Part shown: one piece after another, positions 17,683-26,250 of the stretch
How the letters are laid out: every line of letters starts with the position of its first letter
Numbering within the stretch: position 1 is the stretch's first letter
Assembly: GCF_016894445.1 (NCBI RefSeq)
Contig: NZ_CP056775.1
Span: forward strand, 4,466,001-4,530,000
Direction of reading: 5' to 3'
Length of the DNA stretch: 64,000 nucleotides
From: Dyadobacter sandarakinus
GTDB lineage: Bacteria > Bacteroidota > Bacteroidia > Cytophagales > Spirosomataceae
The notes under the pieces: generated by a model
What the model was told of the DNA's origin: nothing
The model's input: only the letters and a program-made list of their open reading frames with translations
Databases searched by the model: none
Translations under genes and position numbers: made by a program

Positions 17683-19209
17683 TTAAAGACGGAAACCAAA
17701 GGAGTAAACGTCATAGGGAGCATCAGGATATAGTCCTTCAAACTGTACCATGGACTCTTCTTTTCCGGCGATGGCTGCCTGAAACTCTTTTACCGAGCGG
17801 ATTGCCTTACCGTTTACCTTGGTGATAATAAATCCTTCTTCTACCTGCGAGCGTGCAAATTTGCCGCCTTCGATTGACATTACTTTTACACCTCCGTCAA
17901 TTTTGTACCTGCTCAAACGTTGCTTTTCGGCATCGCTCAGGTTACCAAATTGTGCGCCAAGTGCATTCATAATAGCTGCACTTTCATCACGTTTAATGAT
18001 GTCGGAGCCTCCGGTACGGTTTCTCAGCGTAATGTTCAGCTCTTTTTCCTTGCCTTCACGGTTAACAGTCAGGTTCACCTTGTCGCCAGGCTTGTGCAAA
18101 CCGATTGCCTGCTGAAGCTCGGGAACCGAGTGAATATCCATTCCATCTACTTTCACGATTACGTCACCTTTGGCAACTCCTCCGGCTTTGGCTGCGCTGT
18201 TTTCGGTAAACTCACGTACATAGACACCATCATTCACCCTCACACCATACTCTTCAGCTTTTCTGCTGTCAAGATCATCCAGCTGAATACCCAGGTAGCC
18301 GCGCTGTACATTACCAAACTTGATCAGATCGCTGGATACTTTCTTTACAATGCTGGAAGGAACTGCAAATGCATATCCTGCAAAGCTGCCGGTAGGACTT
18401 GCAATAGCCGTATTGATACCAATCAGCTCGCCTTTCAGATTCACCAGTGCGCCACCACTATTACCGGGGTTTACCACAGCATCAGTCTGAATAAAAGATT
18501 CAAGCGGCGAGTCTCCTGCGGAAGCAGAAGTAGGCGTCATCCCATTTCTGCGGCTGGATTGTCCGATAATACCTAATCCTCGACCTTTTGCACTGATAAT
18601 ACCCGCTGTCACTGTAGATTCCAGGTTAAATGGATTACCCACAGCTACAACCCATTCACCTACCTTCACCGCGTCAGAATTACCCAATGTTACAGCGGGA
18701 AGCTCCTTGGCTTCCACTTTAATTACCGCGATATCCGTCGAAGGGTCGGTGCCGATTACCTTAGCACGGAACTTACTTTTATTATGCAACGTAACTTCCA
18801 GCTCCTGAGCACCTTCTACCACGTGATTATTGGTAACAATATACCCGTCACCAGAAATAATTACACCGGAACCTGAGGCCTCGGATGGTTGCGAACCTCT
18901 TGAACTACCCCCAAACTCATCACCAAAAAAGTCCCTGAAAATATCGGGAATCTGCTGCCCGCGGGAAGCCTGGCGTGTCATCGTGGATTTAATGTGTACT
19001 ACTGCCGGCGTAGTTGCTTCAGCTGCATAAACGAAGTCACCCGGAGCACCCACAGGAGCGCCGGTTGAGGTAAAGCGTGCGATAGGCTCGGATGCCGCTT
19101 CTTTTAAGATCACATCTTTCTCATCCGTTCCAAGCAGTTTAAAGCCGGCAAGAGTCGACGCGCTCGAGATTAACCCAACCAACACTAAACTTTTCCAATT
19201 GTTTTTCAT
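17683..19209 (-). CDS. degP: Do/DegP-family periplasmic serine protease
   Basis: 508 residues. An N-terminal hydrophobic signal or anchor spans about 6-24. The trypsin-like domain has the complete triad H129 (TNNHVV), D159 (STDIAVIK) and S251 (VNPGNSGGAL). PDZ1 lies at about 300-390 (YLGIQL, AAKAGGVAKGDVIVKVDG). A second, more diverged PDZ lies at about 410-500. It degrades or refolds misfolded envelope proteins. It has its own promoter (19298-19327). Its closest neighbour upstream is Hsp20, another stress protein, but a terminator separates them. Confidence 0.94.
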   Translation of the reverse strand: MKNNWKSLVLVGLISSASTLAGFKLLGTDEKDVILKEAASEPIARFTSTGAPVGAPGDFVYAAEATTPAVVHIKSTMTRQASRGQQIPDIFRDFFGDEFGGSSRGSQPSEASGSGVIISGDGYIVTNNHVVEGAQELEVTLHNKSKFRAKVIGTDPSTDIAVIKVEAKELPAVTLGNSDAVKVGEWVVAVGNPFNLESTVTAGIISAKGRGLGIIGQSSRRNGMTPTSASAGDSPLESFIQTDAVVNPGNSGGALVNLKGELIGINTAIASPTGSFAGYAFAVPSSIVKKVSSDLIKFGNVQRGYLGIQLDDLDSRKAEEYGVRVNDGVYVREFTENSAAKAGGVAKGDVIVKVDGMDIHSVPELQQAIGLHKPGDKVNLTVNREGKEKELNITLRNRTGGSDIIKRDESAAIMNALGAQFGNLSDAEKQRLSRYKIDGGVKVMSIEGGKFARSQVEEGFIITKVNGKAIRSVKEFQAAIAGKEESMVQFEGLYPDAPYDVYSFGFRL

Positions 19210-19297
19210 AGAAATATGCTGGGATTTATTTTACCAAATGGATAACGCAAATCAAACATTAATCATCCTCCGACAGGAACCGTTTAACATAATTTAA

Positions 19298-19327
19298 CAA
19301 AGATATTCGATTCGTAAGATTACCAAA
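19298..19327 (-). promoter_or_regulatory. Promoter of degP
   Basis: On the minus strand: TTTG, an 18-base spacer, then TATCTTTG. This is a full match to the Bacteroidota sigma-70-type promoter, about 90 bases upstream of the degP ATG. Confidence 0.7.
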
Positions 19328-19367
19328 ATACCCTGCCAGCTTCATGCTTTTTCTTCTTTGTCCGGAC

Positions 19368-19400
19368 AAAAAAAAGGCGCTACCAACAAGCAGTAGCGCC
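19368..19400 (-). terminator. Rho-independent terminator of hsp20
   Basis: On the minus strand GGCGCTAC and GTAGCGCC form an 8-base stem with a 9-base loop, followed by eight T residues. It starts 18 bases after the Hsp20 stop. Confidence 0.92.
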
Positions 19401-19417
19401 CTAAAAGCCTTGGCCGG

Positions 19418-19849
19418 TTAGATTACCGAAATTTCACGGGCAGGTTTTTCTTTGGCTTCTTCCCTTTTCGGTAGGGCAATGCTCAGCACGCCGTCAACAT
19501 AGTTGGCTTCAATCCTGTCACCGTCAATGGATGTTGGCAATGTGAATGTTCTCTGGAAAGAAGTGTACTTGAACTCCCTGCGGCTGTACGTTTCATTTTG
19601 TTGCTCTTCGCTTTGTTCTTTATGAGCGGAGATGGTCAGCTGATTTTTATCAAGATTAAGCTTGAAATCACTTTTCTGAAGGCCCGGGGCAGCTACTTCA
19701 ATGCGGAAACCATCTTTGTTTTCAACTACATTCACAGCAGGTACGCTGCCAGAAAATGCAGGAGTGTTGAACTCGCTGAACAGATCTTTACCGAAAAAGC
19801 TGTTCATGTAAGCTGGTGTTGCAAAGTGAGATTTAACTAAAGTGCTCAT
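19418..19849 (-). CDS. Hsp20/alpha-crystallin small heat-shock protein
   Basis: 143 residues. The alpha-crystallin domain spans about 35-130: PAVNVVENKDGFRIEVAAPGL, then the conserved FQRTFTLP and the GVLSIALPK end strand. A short C-terminal tail with ISVI provides the I-x-I-like oligomer contact. It is an ATP-independent holdase chaperone in the cytoplasm. It is a single-gene unit with a terminator. The 230 bases upstream show no clear standard promoter, which could mean a stress-specific one. Confidence 0.93.
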   Translation of the reverse strand: MSTLVKSHFATPAYMNSFFGKDLFSEFNTPAFSGSVPAVNVVENKDGFRIEVAAPGLQKSDFKLNLDKNQLTISAHKEQSEEQQNETYSRREFKYTSFQRTFTLPTSIDGDRIEANYVDGVLSIALPKREEAKEKPAREISVI

Positions 19850-20079
19850 GGTTATAAGTGTTTAAAGTTTTTGTTTCAGGTTTTCCCTTGCGGGTATGTC
19901 CTGTAATAAAAAACTTTTGTTCCATGAGGTAAAAAGGAAACTATATGTGTCAATGTGGCAGCATTTGCATTAAATGTGCACCAAAGTACGCCACAATGTC
20001 ACTTTCTTTAAATAAAAAATGACAAAATGTAACTTATCCTGCATTGCAGGACACGAGGATGCCGTAAAGTTGCGGGGGA

Positions 20080-20826
20080 TTATTTAAGTTCGAGGATAGC
20101 GCAGGCTTGCTCGGAGGCGGATTGTTCGGCTTTCTTTTTTGTAAAACCATTACCAACCGCAAAGGGCTCATCATTGACGAGGATCTGTGAGATAAATTCG
20201 CGATGATGGCGGGTACCACGCTCTTCAAGAATCTCAAAGCGGATTTCCTTGCCTTCACGTTGTGCCCATTCAATGATCATGCTCTTAAAATTGGCATTAT
20301 TCTGGATAATGCTTTCAAGGTCATAATGCGTAATCAGCTTGTTGATCACGAAAGTCCTGGTAAAACGGAAACCTTTATCCAGGTAAATGGCCCCGACAAA
20401 AGCTTCCAGCGCATCCCCGTACATGGAGGAACGCGGTGACATTCCGCGGCGGTTGCCATCATATTCGATCAGCCGATCAAGACCAAGCTTGCGTGAAATC
20501 TGGTTGAGCGACTCGCGGTTTACGATGCGGGAGCGAATTTCGGTGAGGAAGCCCTCGTCTTTGTAGGGGTATTTTGTAAAAAGAAATTCTGCGACGATCA
20601 TGCCCAGTACGGCATCGCCGAGATATTCGAGGCGCTCGTTGGATTCACGAAAGCCTTTAATTGCAGTTTCTTTGGAAGCAGATGTATGCCTGAAAGCCAG
20701 CTGATACACCCCCAGATTGGAAGGACGGTCGCCTATCACGTGGGCAATGGACTCCTTAAATCTCTTATCCTCGGCCGTTCCGGTCCGAAAAAGAGATAGT
20801 ATCGGTATAAGAATTCGCTTTGCCAA
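20080..20826 (-). CDS. rnc: Ribonuclease III
   Basis: 248 residues. The RNase III domain (about 20-160) contains the signature NERLEYLGDAVLG (63-75) with the Mg-binding acidic residues, and a second acidic site near GDALEAFVGAIYLD. The double-stranded-RNA-binding domain covers about 180-247 and ends KKKAEQSASEQACAIL. It cuts dsRNA in rRNA and mRNA maturation. It is the last gene of acpP-fabF-rnc, 14 bases after fabF, an order seen in many bacteria. Confidence 0.95.
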   Translation of the reverse strand: MAKRILIPILSLFRTGTAEDKRFKESIAHVIGDRPSNLGVYQLAFRHTSASKETAIKGFRESNERLEYLGDAVLGMIVAEFLFTKYPYKDEGFLTEIRSRIVNRESLNQISRKLGLDRLIEYDGNRRGMSPRSSMYGDALEAFVGAIYLDKGFRFTRTFVINKLITHYDLESIIQNNANFKSMIIEWAQREGKEIRFEILEERGTRHHREFISQILVNDEPFAVGNGFTKKKAEQSASEQACAILELK

Positions 20827-20840
20827 TGCGTAAGGTTTAA

Positions 20841-22094
20841 TCAGCCCTCATATTTTTTGAAAATAACTGATGCATTATGACCTCCAAAACCAAAAGTATT
20901 GCTCAGTGCAACATTGACTTTGCGCTCCTGGGCTTTGTTGAAGGTCAGGTTCAGTCTGGGATTAATGTCCGGATCGTCTGTGAAATGGTTGATGGTTGGC
21001 GGAACCACCTGGTCGCAGATAGCAAGGATGCACGCAGCAGATTCCAATGCACCGGCTCCACCCAGCAGGTGTCCGGTCATGGACTTGGTGGAGCTGATAT
21101 TCATGCTATAGGAATGCTCCCCAAAATACTTTTCAATTGCTTTGACCTCCTGAGGATCACCAATTGGAGTAGATGTCCCGTGGGTGTTGATGTAGTCGAT
21201 ATCCTCTGGTGCCAGTCCGGCATTTTCCACGGCATTTTTCATAACCATGAAAGCGCCCAATCCTTCCGGATGCGGGGCAGTAATATGGTATGCGTCCGAG
21301 GAAAGACCTGCTCCGATCATCTCGGCATAGATTTTCGCGCCACGCGCCTTGGCATGCTCCAGCTCTTCCAGAATGATGGCCACACTACCTTCTCCGAGGA
21401 CAAATCCATCACGGTCTTTGTCATAAGGGCGGGAGGCCGTCTCAGGAGAGTCATTACGCTCTGAAAGCGCCTTTAAAGCATTAAATCCCCCCACACCTGC
21501 CACAGTTACCGCAGCCTCTGAACCTCCCGAAATACATACGTCCATCATACCCAGACGAATGTAGTTGAAAGCATCAATCAGTGCATTGGTTGCCGATGCA
21601 CAAGCTGAAACGGTAATAAAGTTAGGTCCGCGGAAACCGTAGCGGATGGAAAGTACCCCTGAGGCACTGTCCACAATCATTTTAGGAATAAAGAATGGAT
21701 TGAACCTGGGCGTATTTCCATTGGTAGCAAAGTTCATTACTTCTTCCTCGAATGACTTAAGACCACCAATTCCTGAGCCCCAGATTACACCGGCTTTGTC
21801 GAGATCTGGTTTTTGCTCGCCAAAGCCGGCGTCCTTCATTGCCTCATCGGCAGCAATTACGGCATATTGGACGAAAGGATCCATTTTACGGGCTTCCTGA
21901 CGAGGGATGTAATTTTGAATGTCCAGGCCTTTTACTTCACAGGCAAAACGGGTCCGAAATTTCTCAGCATCAAAATGCGTGATCGGTGCTGCGCCACTTA
22001 CCCCTTCAACCAAATTCTTCCAAAAGGTGGAAACGTCGTTTCCAATGGGTGTTAAGGCACCCAGTCCTGTAATTACAACTCTCTTAAAACTCAT
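20841..22094 (-). CDS. fabF: 3-oxoacyl-ACP synthase II
   Basis: 417 residues. It is a condensing enzyme of type II fatty acid synthesis, extending acyl-ACP with malonyl-ACP. The active-site Cys165 lies in VSACASATNA. The two catalytic histidines lie in NTHGTSTPIGD and MTGHLLGGAGA. The C-terminal NTFGFGGHNAS strand is intact. It sits 41 bases downstream of its partner acpP. Confidence 0.97.
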   Translation of the reverse strand: MSFKRVVITGLGALTPIGNDVSTFWKNLVEGVSGAAPITHFDAEKFRTRFACEVKGLDIQNYIPRQEARKMDPFVQYAVIAADEAMKDAGFGEQKPDLDKAGVIWGSGIGGLKSFEEEVMNFATNGNTPRFNPFFIPKMIVDSASGVLSIRYGFRGPNFITVSACASATNALIDAFNYIRLGMMDVCISGGSEAAVTVAGVGGFNALKALSERNDSPETASRPYDKDRDGFVLGEGSVAIILEELEHAKARGAKIYAEMIGAGLSSDAYHITAPHPEGLGAFMVMKNAVENAGLAPEDIDYINTHGTSTPIGDPQEVKAIEKYFGEHSYSMNISSTKSMTGHLLGGAGALESAACILAICDQVVPPTINHFTDDPDINPRLNLTFNKAQERKVNVALSNTFGFGGHNASVIFKKYEG

Positions 22095-22135
22095 AAAATG
22101 GGACAGAATAGAAGATGACTGGTGTGAAAAACGGA

Positions 22136-22372
22136 TTATTTTACGTTTTCTTCCAGATATGCAACAGCCTGACCAACTGTACCGATGTTCTCTGCCTGAT
22201 CGTCAGGGATAGAAAGATTGAATTCTTTTTCGAATTCCATAATCAATTCAACGGTGTCTAGAGAGTCCGCTCCCAAGTCGTTCTGGAAGTTTGCTTCCGG
22301 TGTAACCTCCGACTCTTCTACGCCGAGTTTCTCGACGATAATTTGCTTAACTCTTTCTGCAATTGCTGACAT
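22136..22372 (-). CDS. acpP: Acyl carrier protein
   Basis: 78 residues, acidic. The phosphopantetheine attachment site is Ser37 in [15 protein letters not shown]. It carries growing acyl chains for fabF, encoded immediately downstream. It is the first gene of the operon, with a promoter at 22403-22434. Confidence 0.97.
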   Translation of the reverse strand: MSAIAERVKQIIVEKLGVEESEVTPEANFQNDLGADSLDTVELIMEFEKEFNLSIPDDQAENIGTVGQAVAYLEENVK

Positions 22373-22402
22373 TTTATAATCACTTTTTGGTTAAAATCGC
22401 AA

Positions 22403-22434
22403 CAAAGAAAGATATTTCAGTTCACTTTTTCAAA
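22403..22434 (-). promoter_or_regulatory. Putative promoter of the acpP-fabF-rnc operon
   Basis: On the minus strand: TTTG, a 20-base spacer, then TTTCTTTG, about 30 bases before the acpP ATG. It matches the rpsU promoter in boxes and spacing. Confidence 0.6.
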
Positions 22435-22600
22435 ATTTTTTTAACCGGTTTGTTTTAATGCAGCAAAGCTCTAAATGTGAAAAAATGCACTAAATCAAAC
22501 GTTTATCACATACATTACCTTTCCCGGATCGCTTACTTCCGGTGGTTACCGGCACGATCCGGCACGTTAAAACATTTGACTTTACCTGAAAACTACTTTT

Positions 22601-23413
22601 ATGATCACAATACCGCGTCTGAAAAACACCGACTCCTCCATGTTTTTGCTCATGGCCGGCCCATGTGCTATTGAGGGCCGTGACATGGCAATGCGCATTG
22701 CCGAGACCATCACCACACTCACTGACAAGCTTAGAATCCCATACATTTTTAAAGGCTCCTACCGTAAGGCCAACAGAACCAAAATCGACTCTTTTACAGG
22801 AATCGGAGATGAAAAAGCATTGAAAATCCTGAAAGAAATCGGCGACACATTCCAGGTACCCACCGTCACGGACATTCATGAATCGCACGAAGCCGCCCTG
22901 GCTGCGGAGTATGTGGATGTTTTGCAAATCCCGGCTTTTCTGTGCCGGCAGACCGAGCTTATTGCAGCGGCAGCACGCACCGGCAAGGCTGTAAATGTTA
23001 AAAAAGGCCAGTTTCTTTCGGGTGCTTCCATGAAGTTTGCAGTGGAAAAAGTGAGAGATACCAATCCTGCAAGCCCCGTACTGCTCACCGACCGCGGCAA
23101 CAGTTTCGGATATGGTGACCTGGTAGTGGACTTCCGAAATATTCCCGAAATGGCAGCATTTGATGTACCCGTAATAATGGATTGTACGCATTCACTTCAG
23201 CAGCCAAACCAGTCGTCCGGGGTAACTGGCGGCAAACCCCGCCTGATCGAAACCATCGCAAAAGGAGCGATTGCAGTAGGTGCTGACGGACTTTTTATTG
23301 AAACGCATTTTAATCCTGCCGAAGCCAAGTCTGACGGCGCCAATATGCTGCCCCTGGATCAGCTGGAAGATTTGCTTAAAAAACTCGTCCGCGTAAGAGA
23401 AGCCATCCTATGA
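22601..23413 (+). CDS. kdsA: 3-deoxy-8-phosphooctulonate synthase
   Basis: 270 residues, the family length. Motifs are MAGPCAIEGRDMA, FKGSYRKANRTK, the PEP/arabinose-5-phosphate site ending LTDRGNSFGYGDLVVDFR, and the C-terminal IETHFNPAEAKSDG. It makes Kdo-8-phosphate, the first step of Kdo for LPS core, in the cytoplasm. The Asn in KANRTK and the lack of a metal-binding Cys near the N-terminus suggest the metal-independent class (inference). Its stop overlaps the PAP2 start as ATGA. Confidence 0.95.
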   Translation: MITIPRLKNTDSSMFLLMAGPCAIEGRDMAMRIAETITTLTDKLRIPYIFKGSYRKANRTKIDSFTGIGDEKALKILKEIGDTFQVPTVTDIHESHEAALAAEYVDVLQIPAFLCRQTELIAAAARTGKAVNVKKGQFLSGASMKFAVEKVRDTNPASPVLLTDRGNSFGYGDLVVDFRNIPEMAAFDVPVIMDCTHSLQQPNQSSGVTGGKPRLIETIAKGAIAVGADGLFIETHFNPAEAKSDGANMLPLDQLEDLLKKLVRVREAIL

Positions 23414-24084
23414 TAGCACGATCCCTCAGAGCGCCAGTGCTTTGCCTTATTTATTGTGTTTCGCTGTGGATGCCACCGGCGGCTCTTGCCCAGCAGGATA
23501 CCACCCTCAGGCATATCCAGGCTGCTGACGTGGTGCCGCCTGTTTCGCTAGCGCTTGCGGGGCTGATCACACAAGGCAGGATCAGCCGTGCGCTGCACGA
23601 GCGGGTAAGGGCAGAGTTTCCTAATTTTCGCACGCATGCAGACGACTACCTGCTGTATGCGCCCGGAGTTGTGAGTCTCGGCCTTGCCGCATCGGGAGTG
23701 AAGGGAAAACACGGGCTGAAAGATCAGATCATACTGGCGATTATCTCAAACCTGGCTGTACAGGGTGTAACACAAGGTATGAAACGCATTATAGCCTATC
23801 CGCGCCCGAATGGTGAGGACTACCGCTCATTTCCTTCAGGACATAGCAGTACCGCATTTACCAATGCTACCCTGTTACACGAAGAGTATGGCGACCGGAG
23901 CATATGGTATACTGTAGGCGGGTACGGAACTGCCACTACGGTAGGTGCCTTACGCATGCTCAACAACAAGCATTGGCTTGCCGATGTGCTGATGGGCGCT
24001 GGTGTCGGTATCGGCGCGACCAAGGCGATTTACATCAGCTATCCCTGGGTGCAGCGGCAGGTCAGGCGGGTAAAAAACAGGTGA
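23410..24084 (+). CDS. PAP2-family membrane or periplasmic phosphatase
   Basis: 224 residues. A signal peptide (PVLCLIYCVSLWMPPAALA) is followed by a PAP2 domain with the three phosphatase motifs: KRIIAYPRP, PSGHSS and LRMLNNKHWLADV. The usual Ser before Arg in the third motif is Leu. The family dephosphorylates lipid pyrophosphates, undecaprenyl pyrophosphate or lipid A. Translational overlap with kdsA suggests a role in LPS or lipid carrier metabolism, which is inference. Confidence 0.85.
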   Translation: MIARSLRAPVLCLIYCVSLWMPPAALAQQDTTLRHIQAADVVPPVSLALAGLITQGRISRALHERVRAEFPNFRTHADDYLLYAPGVVSLGLAASGVKGKHGLKDQIILAIISNLAVQGVTQGMKRIIAYPRPNGEDYRSFPSGHSSTAFTNATLLHEEYGDRSIWYTVGGYGTATTVGALRMLNNKHWLADVLMGAGVGIGATKAIYISYPWVQRQVRRVKNR

Positions 24085-24166
24085 TTTTTTATTTGAAAAA
24101 AGCTGCTGACATACTGCTGTCATCCGGAGGCTTGTTCTTTGCAGCAACATCTGTCAGCTATGGATG

Positions 24167-24202
24167 ATCCTGCCTCGGCAAAGCGATTGTTTGAGGCAGG
24201 AT
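24167..24202 (+). terminator. Hairpin after kdsA-PAP2, possible terminator
   Basis: ATCCTGCCTC pairs with GAGGCAGGAT around a 16-base loop. The T-run after it is short (TTTACG), so it is a moderate terminator at best. It lies 35 bases before the tag start. Confidence 0.5.
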
Positions 24203-24236
24203 TTACGTAAAAAGAATATTAATCCAATACATCCGA

Positions 24237-24770
24237 ATGTCTTACTGCACCTATGTAAACAGCAATCCTTCTGACCAAGCTGATTATCTGCTGCATAAAT
24301 ATTACCACGATAACCAGTACGGGTTTCCGATCGACGATGATGACGAGCTTTTTGGAAGGTTGCTGCTGGAAATCAATCAGGCTGGCCTGAGCTGGACACT
24401 GATGCTGCGAAAGCAGGATAGTTTTCGCGCAGCATATGATAATTTTTCAATCGCCAGAGTGGCTGCCTACGATGAGACCGACAGGGAACGACTACTCTCC
24501 GATCCGGGCATTGTGCGCAACCGCCTTAAAGTGAATGCAGCGATTGTAAATGCGCAAAAGATCCTTGAATTGCAGAAGGAATACGGGTCTTTCAAAGGTT
24601 GGATTGATGCGCACCATCCATTGCCCAAGGAGCAGTGGGTCAGATTGTTTAAGAAGACTTTTAAGTTTACCGGCGGCGAAATTGTAAATGAGTTTCTGAT
24701 GAGTACCGGGTACCTGCCGGGAGCGCATGATGCGGATTGCCCGGTGTACCGGATTATTCAACCTGCCTAA
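24237..24770 (+). CDS. tag: DNA-3-methyladenine glycosylase I
   Basis: 177 residues. It excises 3-methyladenine from alkylated DNA. The N-terminal CTYVN and the C-terminal HDADC supply the zinc-binding Cys/His set of Tag enzymes. The family motifs LLLEINQAGLSW and FKFTGGEIVNEFLMSTGYL are intact. Its stop shares bases with the stop of the convergent lipoprotein gene (CTAA, 24767-24770). Confidence 0.93.
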   Translation: MSYCTYVNSNPSDQADYLLHKYYHDNQYGFPIDDDDELFGRLLLEINQAGLSWTLMLRKQDSFRAAYDNFSIARVAAYDETDRERLLSDPGIVRNRLKVNAAIVNAQKILELQKEYGSFKGWIDAHHPLPKEQWVRLFKKTFKFTGGEIVNEFLMSTGYLPGAHDADCPVYRIIQPA

Positions 24771-25303
24771 TAGTCGATTTGATCGGGAGATAGTATGTCA
24801 ATTTGATCTTTGATCTGCTGAAAAAGAGCTGCACTCATCTCTCCGGCACGTGCTTCCTTTTCCATCTCATCAAAGTGCCTGCATAAAATATGCCTGTTAC
24901 TGCGATGGTGCCAGATAATCAGCCAGGCAGTTTCCGCTGCCTCTTCTCCGAGTGAGCTCTTCTTTGGCCACCCATATTTTTTAATGACCCTGTTGAGAAT
25001 TTTCAGGTTAACCTCATCATTTGCATGCATCTTTTGCAGGAACAACTTCTCATTTTCCGACTTTCCCGAATGCAGACTATCGCGCCACTTCTGATCCGCA
25101 TGATGCATTTTACCAAAAAGTCCAATGAGCTGATTGCTTGTCATGCCGTCAATCTGAACAAACGGATCCAGGTCCGTATACATCCAGGCTGAAGAAGTTG
25201 CCGGCTGCACAGGCTGCTCGATCTCGCCGACTACGGTATGTGTAGGATTGGGAGCATTGCAGCCTGCGAGCAGCAATACGCTGTGCATGATGACGTATTT
25301 CAT
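24767..25303 (-). CDS. Lipoprotein with DUF6624-like region
   Basis: 178 residues. Lipobox LLAGC gives a lipidated Cys15. The body has the pattern KYGWPKKSSLGEEAAETAWLIIWHH, then RHFDEMEKEARAGEM, which resembles the DUF6624 family (YG-P, G--A--AAWLI-QH). No function is known for that family. It is downstream of the GDPD gene by 18 bases on the same strand, so probably cotranscribed. Confidence 0.7.
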   Translation of the reverse strand: MKYVIMHSVLLLAGCNAPNPTHTVVGEIEQPVQPATSSAWMYTDLDPFVQIDGMTSNQLIGLFGKMHHADQKWRDSLHSGKSENEKLFLQKMHANDEVNLKILNRVIKKYGWPKKSSLGEEAAETAWLIIWHHRSNRHILCRHFDEMEKEARAGEMSAALFQQIKDQIDILSPDQIDY

Positions 25304-25321
25304 AATTCATTCAGCACAATG

Positions 25322-26137
25322 TTATTGAACATGCGCTTTCAGATACGTCACCATTTCAGCCGGCTTGTCGGTTTGCAGTCCCTGTACTCCTTTGTGCAAA
25401 GCTTCATTCCAGCTTGCAGGGCCCTCATCCGGACTTTGCACGTCAAGCCAAACGGACACGCCATGTTCGTGAGCCGCTTTCAGCAGCTCAGGATCCGTCA
25501 TATTGTCAAGTACCTGGATGTGCATGTGACCGAGAAAAGCATCCAGTTGCGCTTTATTGGTTACCTCTTTGGGCAGGCTGGTCATCAGCGGCATGTCGGG
25601 AGCAGCTTCCTTCCATTTTTTATATTGCTCTTCCTTATTCAGGTATACTACTATCTGATGTTCCATGCCGGCAGCTTTAATCTCCTTCCAGGCTTCGGCT
25701 ACATCGGCTTCCTTGAAATCCAGGTAAATGTTGATCTTTCCTTTACACAATGCCAGTATGTCCCTGAACTGAGGAATGCGGTGGGTCCTTTTATTACGGT
25801 TAAAAACCTGAAGACTTTCCAGCTCCTGCCAGGTCAGGTCGGCTACTTTGCCTGTACCATTGGTAGTGCGGTCAACTTTGCCATCGTGCATGGCGATTAA
25901 GTGCCCGTCTTTACTGGTCCTTAAATCAACTTCCACATAATCCGCTCCGCAGCTGATCGCTTCCCGGGTCGAAGCCAGCGTGTTCTCGGGTGCATTTACG
26001 TGATTGCCACGGTGAGCAATCACCACCGTTTTATGCCTGGAATGCGGCAGAGCCGGATGCGACTGGTGCTGTGCCAGCAAAGTTGCCGGATCAACAAATA
26101 GCATCAGCAGGCAGATGGTTGTAACAAACAGCTTCAT
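25322..26137 (-). CDS. Glycerophosphodiester phosphodiesterase family protein
   Basis: 271 residues. A signal peptide (LFVTTICLLMLFVDPATLLA-Q) marks it as exported. The GDPD TIM barrel shows the catalytic HRGN and APENT at the N-terminus, the metal-binding YVEVDLRTSKDG, and MHDGKVDRTTNGTG. These enzymes release sn-glycerol-3-phosphate from glycerophosphodiesters. Likely periplasmic, scavenging phospholipid headgroups. Forms a unit with the lipoprotein downstream. Confidence 0.92.
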   Translation of the reverse strand: MKLFVTTICLLMLFVDPATLLAQHQSHPALPHSRHKTVVIAHRGNHVNAPENTLASTREAISCGADYVEVDLRTSKDGHLIAMHDGKVDRTTNGTGKVADLTWQELESLQVFNRNKRTHRIPQFRDILALCKGKINIYLDFKEADVAEAWKEIKAAGMEHQIVVYLNKEEQYKKWKEAAPDMPLMTSLPKEVTNKAQLDAFLGHMHIQVLDNMTDPELLKAAHEHGVSVWLDVQSPDEGPASWNEALHKGVQGLQTDKPAEMVTYLKAHVQ

Positions 26138-26187
26138 GGGAAATCTCAGGTTATGGAAGAGTGATTGTTTTTAATTAAAAAAACCAC

Positions 26188-26229
26188 AAAAAAGGGTCTG
26201 CAAGCAGAGAACTTCCGACTCACAGACCC
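26188..26229 (-). terminator. Rho-independent terminator of the PfkB kinase gene
   Basis: On the minus strand GGGTCTG and CAGACCC enclose a 22-base loop and are followed by six T residues. It begins 22 bases after the kinase stop. Confidence 0.85.
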
Positions 26230-26250
26230 AATCTTGTATATCCTTAATTG

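Noticed and set aside
20042-20052. Small hairpin after rnc as terminator
   Set aside because: CCTGC/GCAGG is short and no T-run follows directly on the minus strand.
22490-23191. 233-codon open frame on the minus strand across kdsA
   Set aside because: It overlaps the well-supported kdsA gene and has no recognisable family motif.
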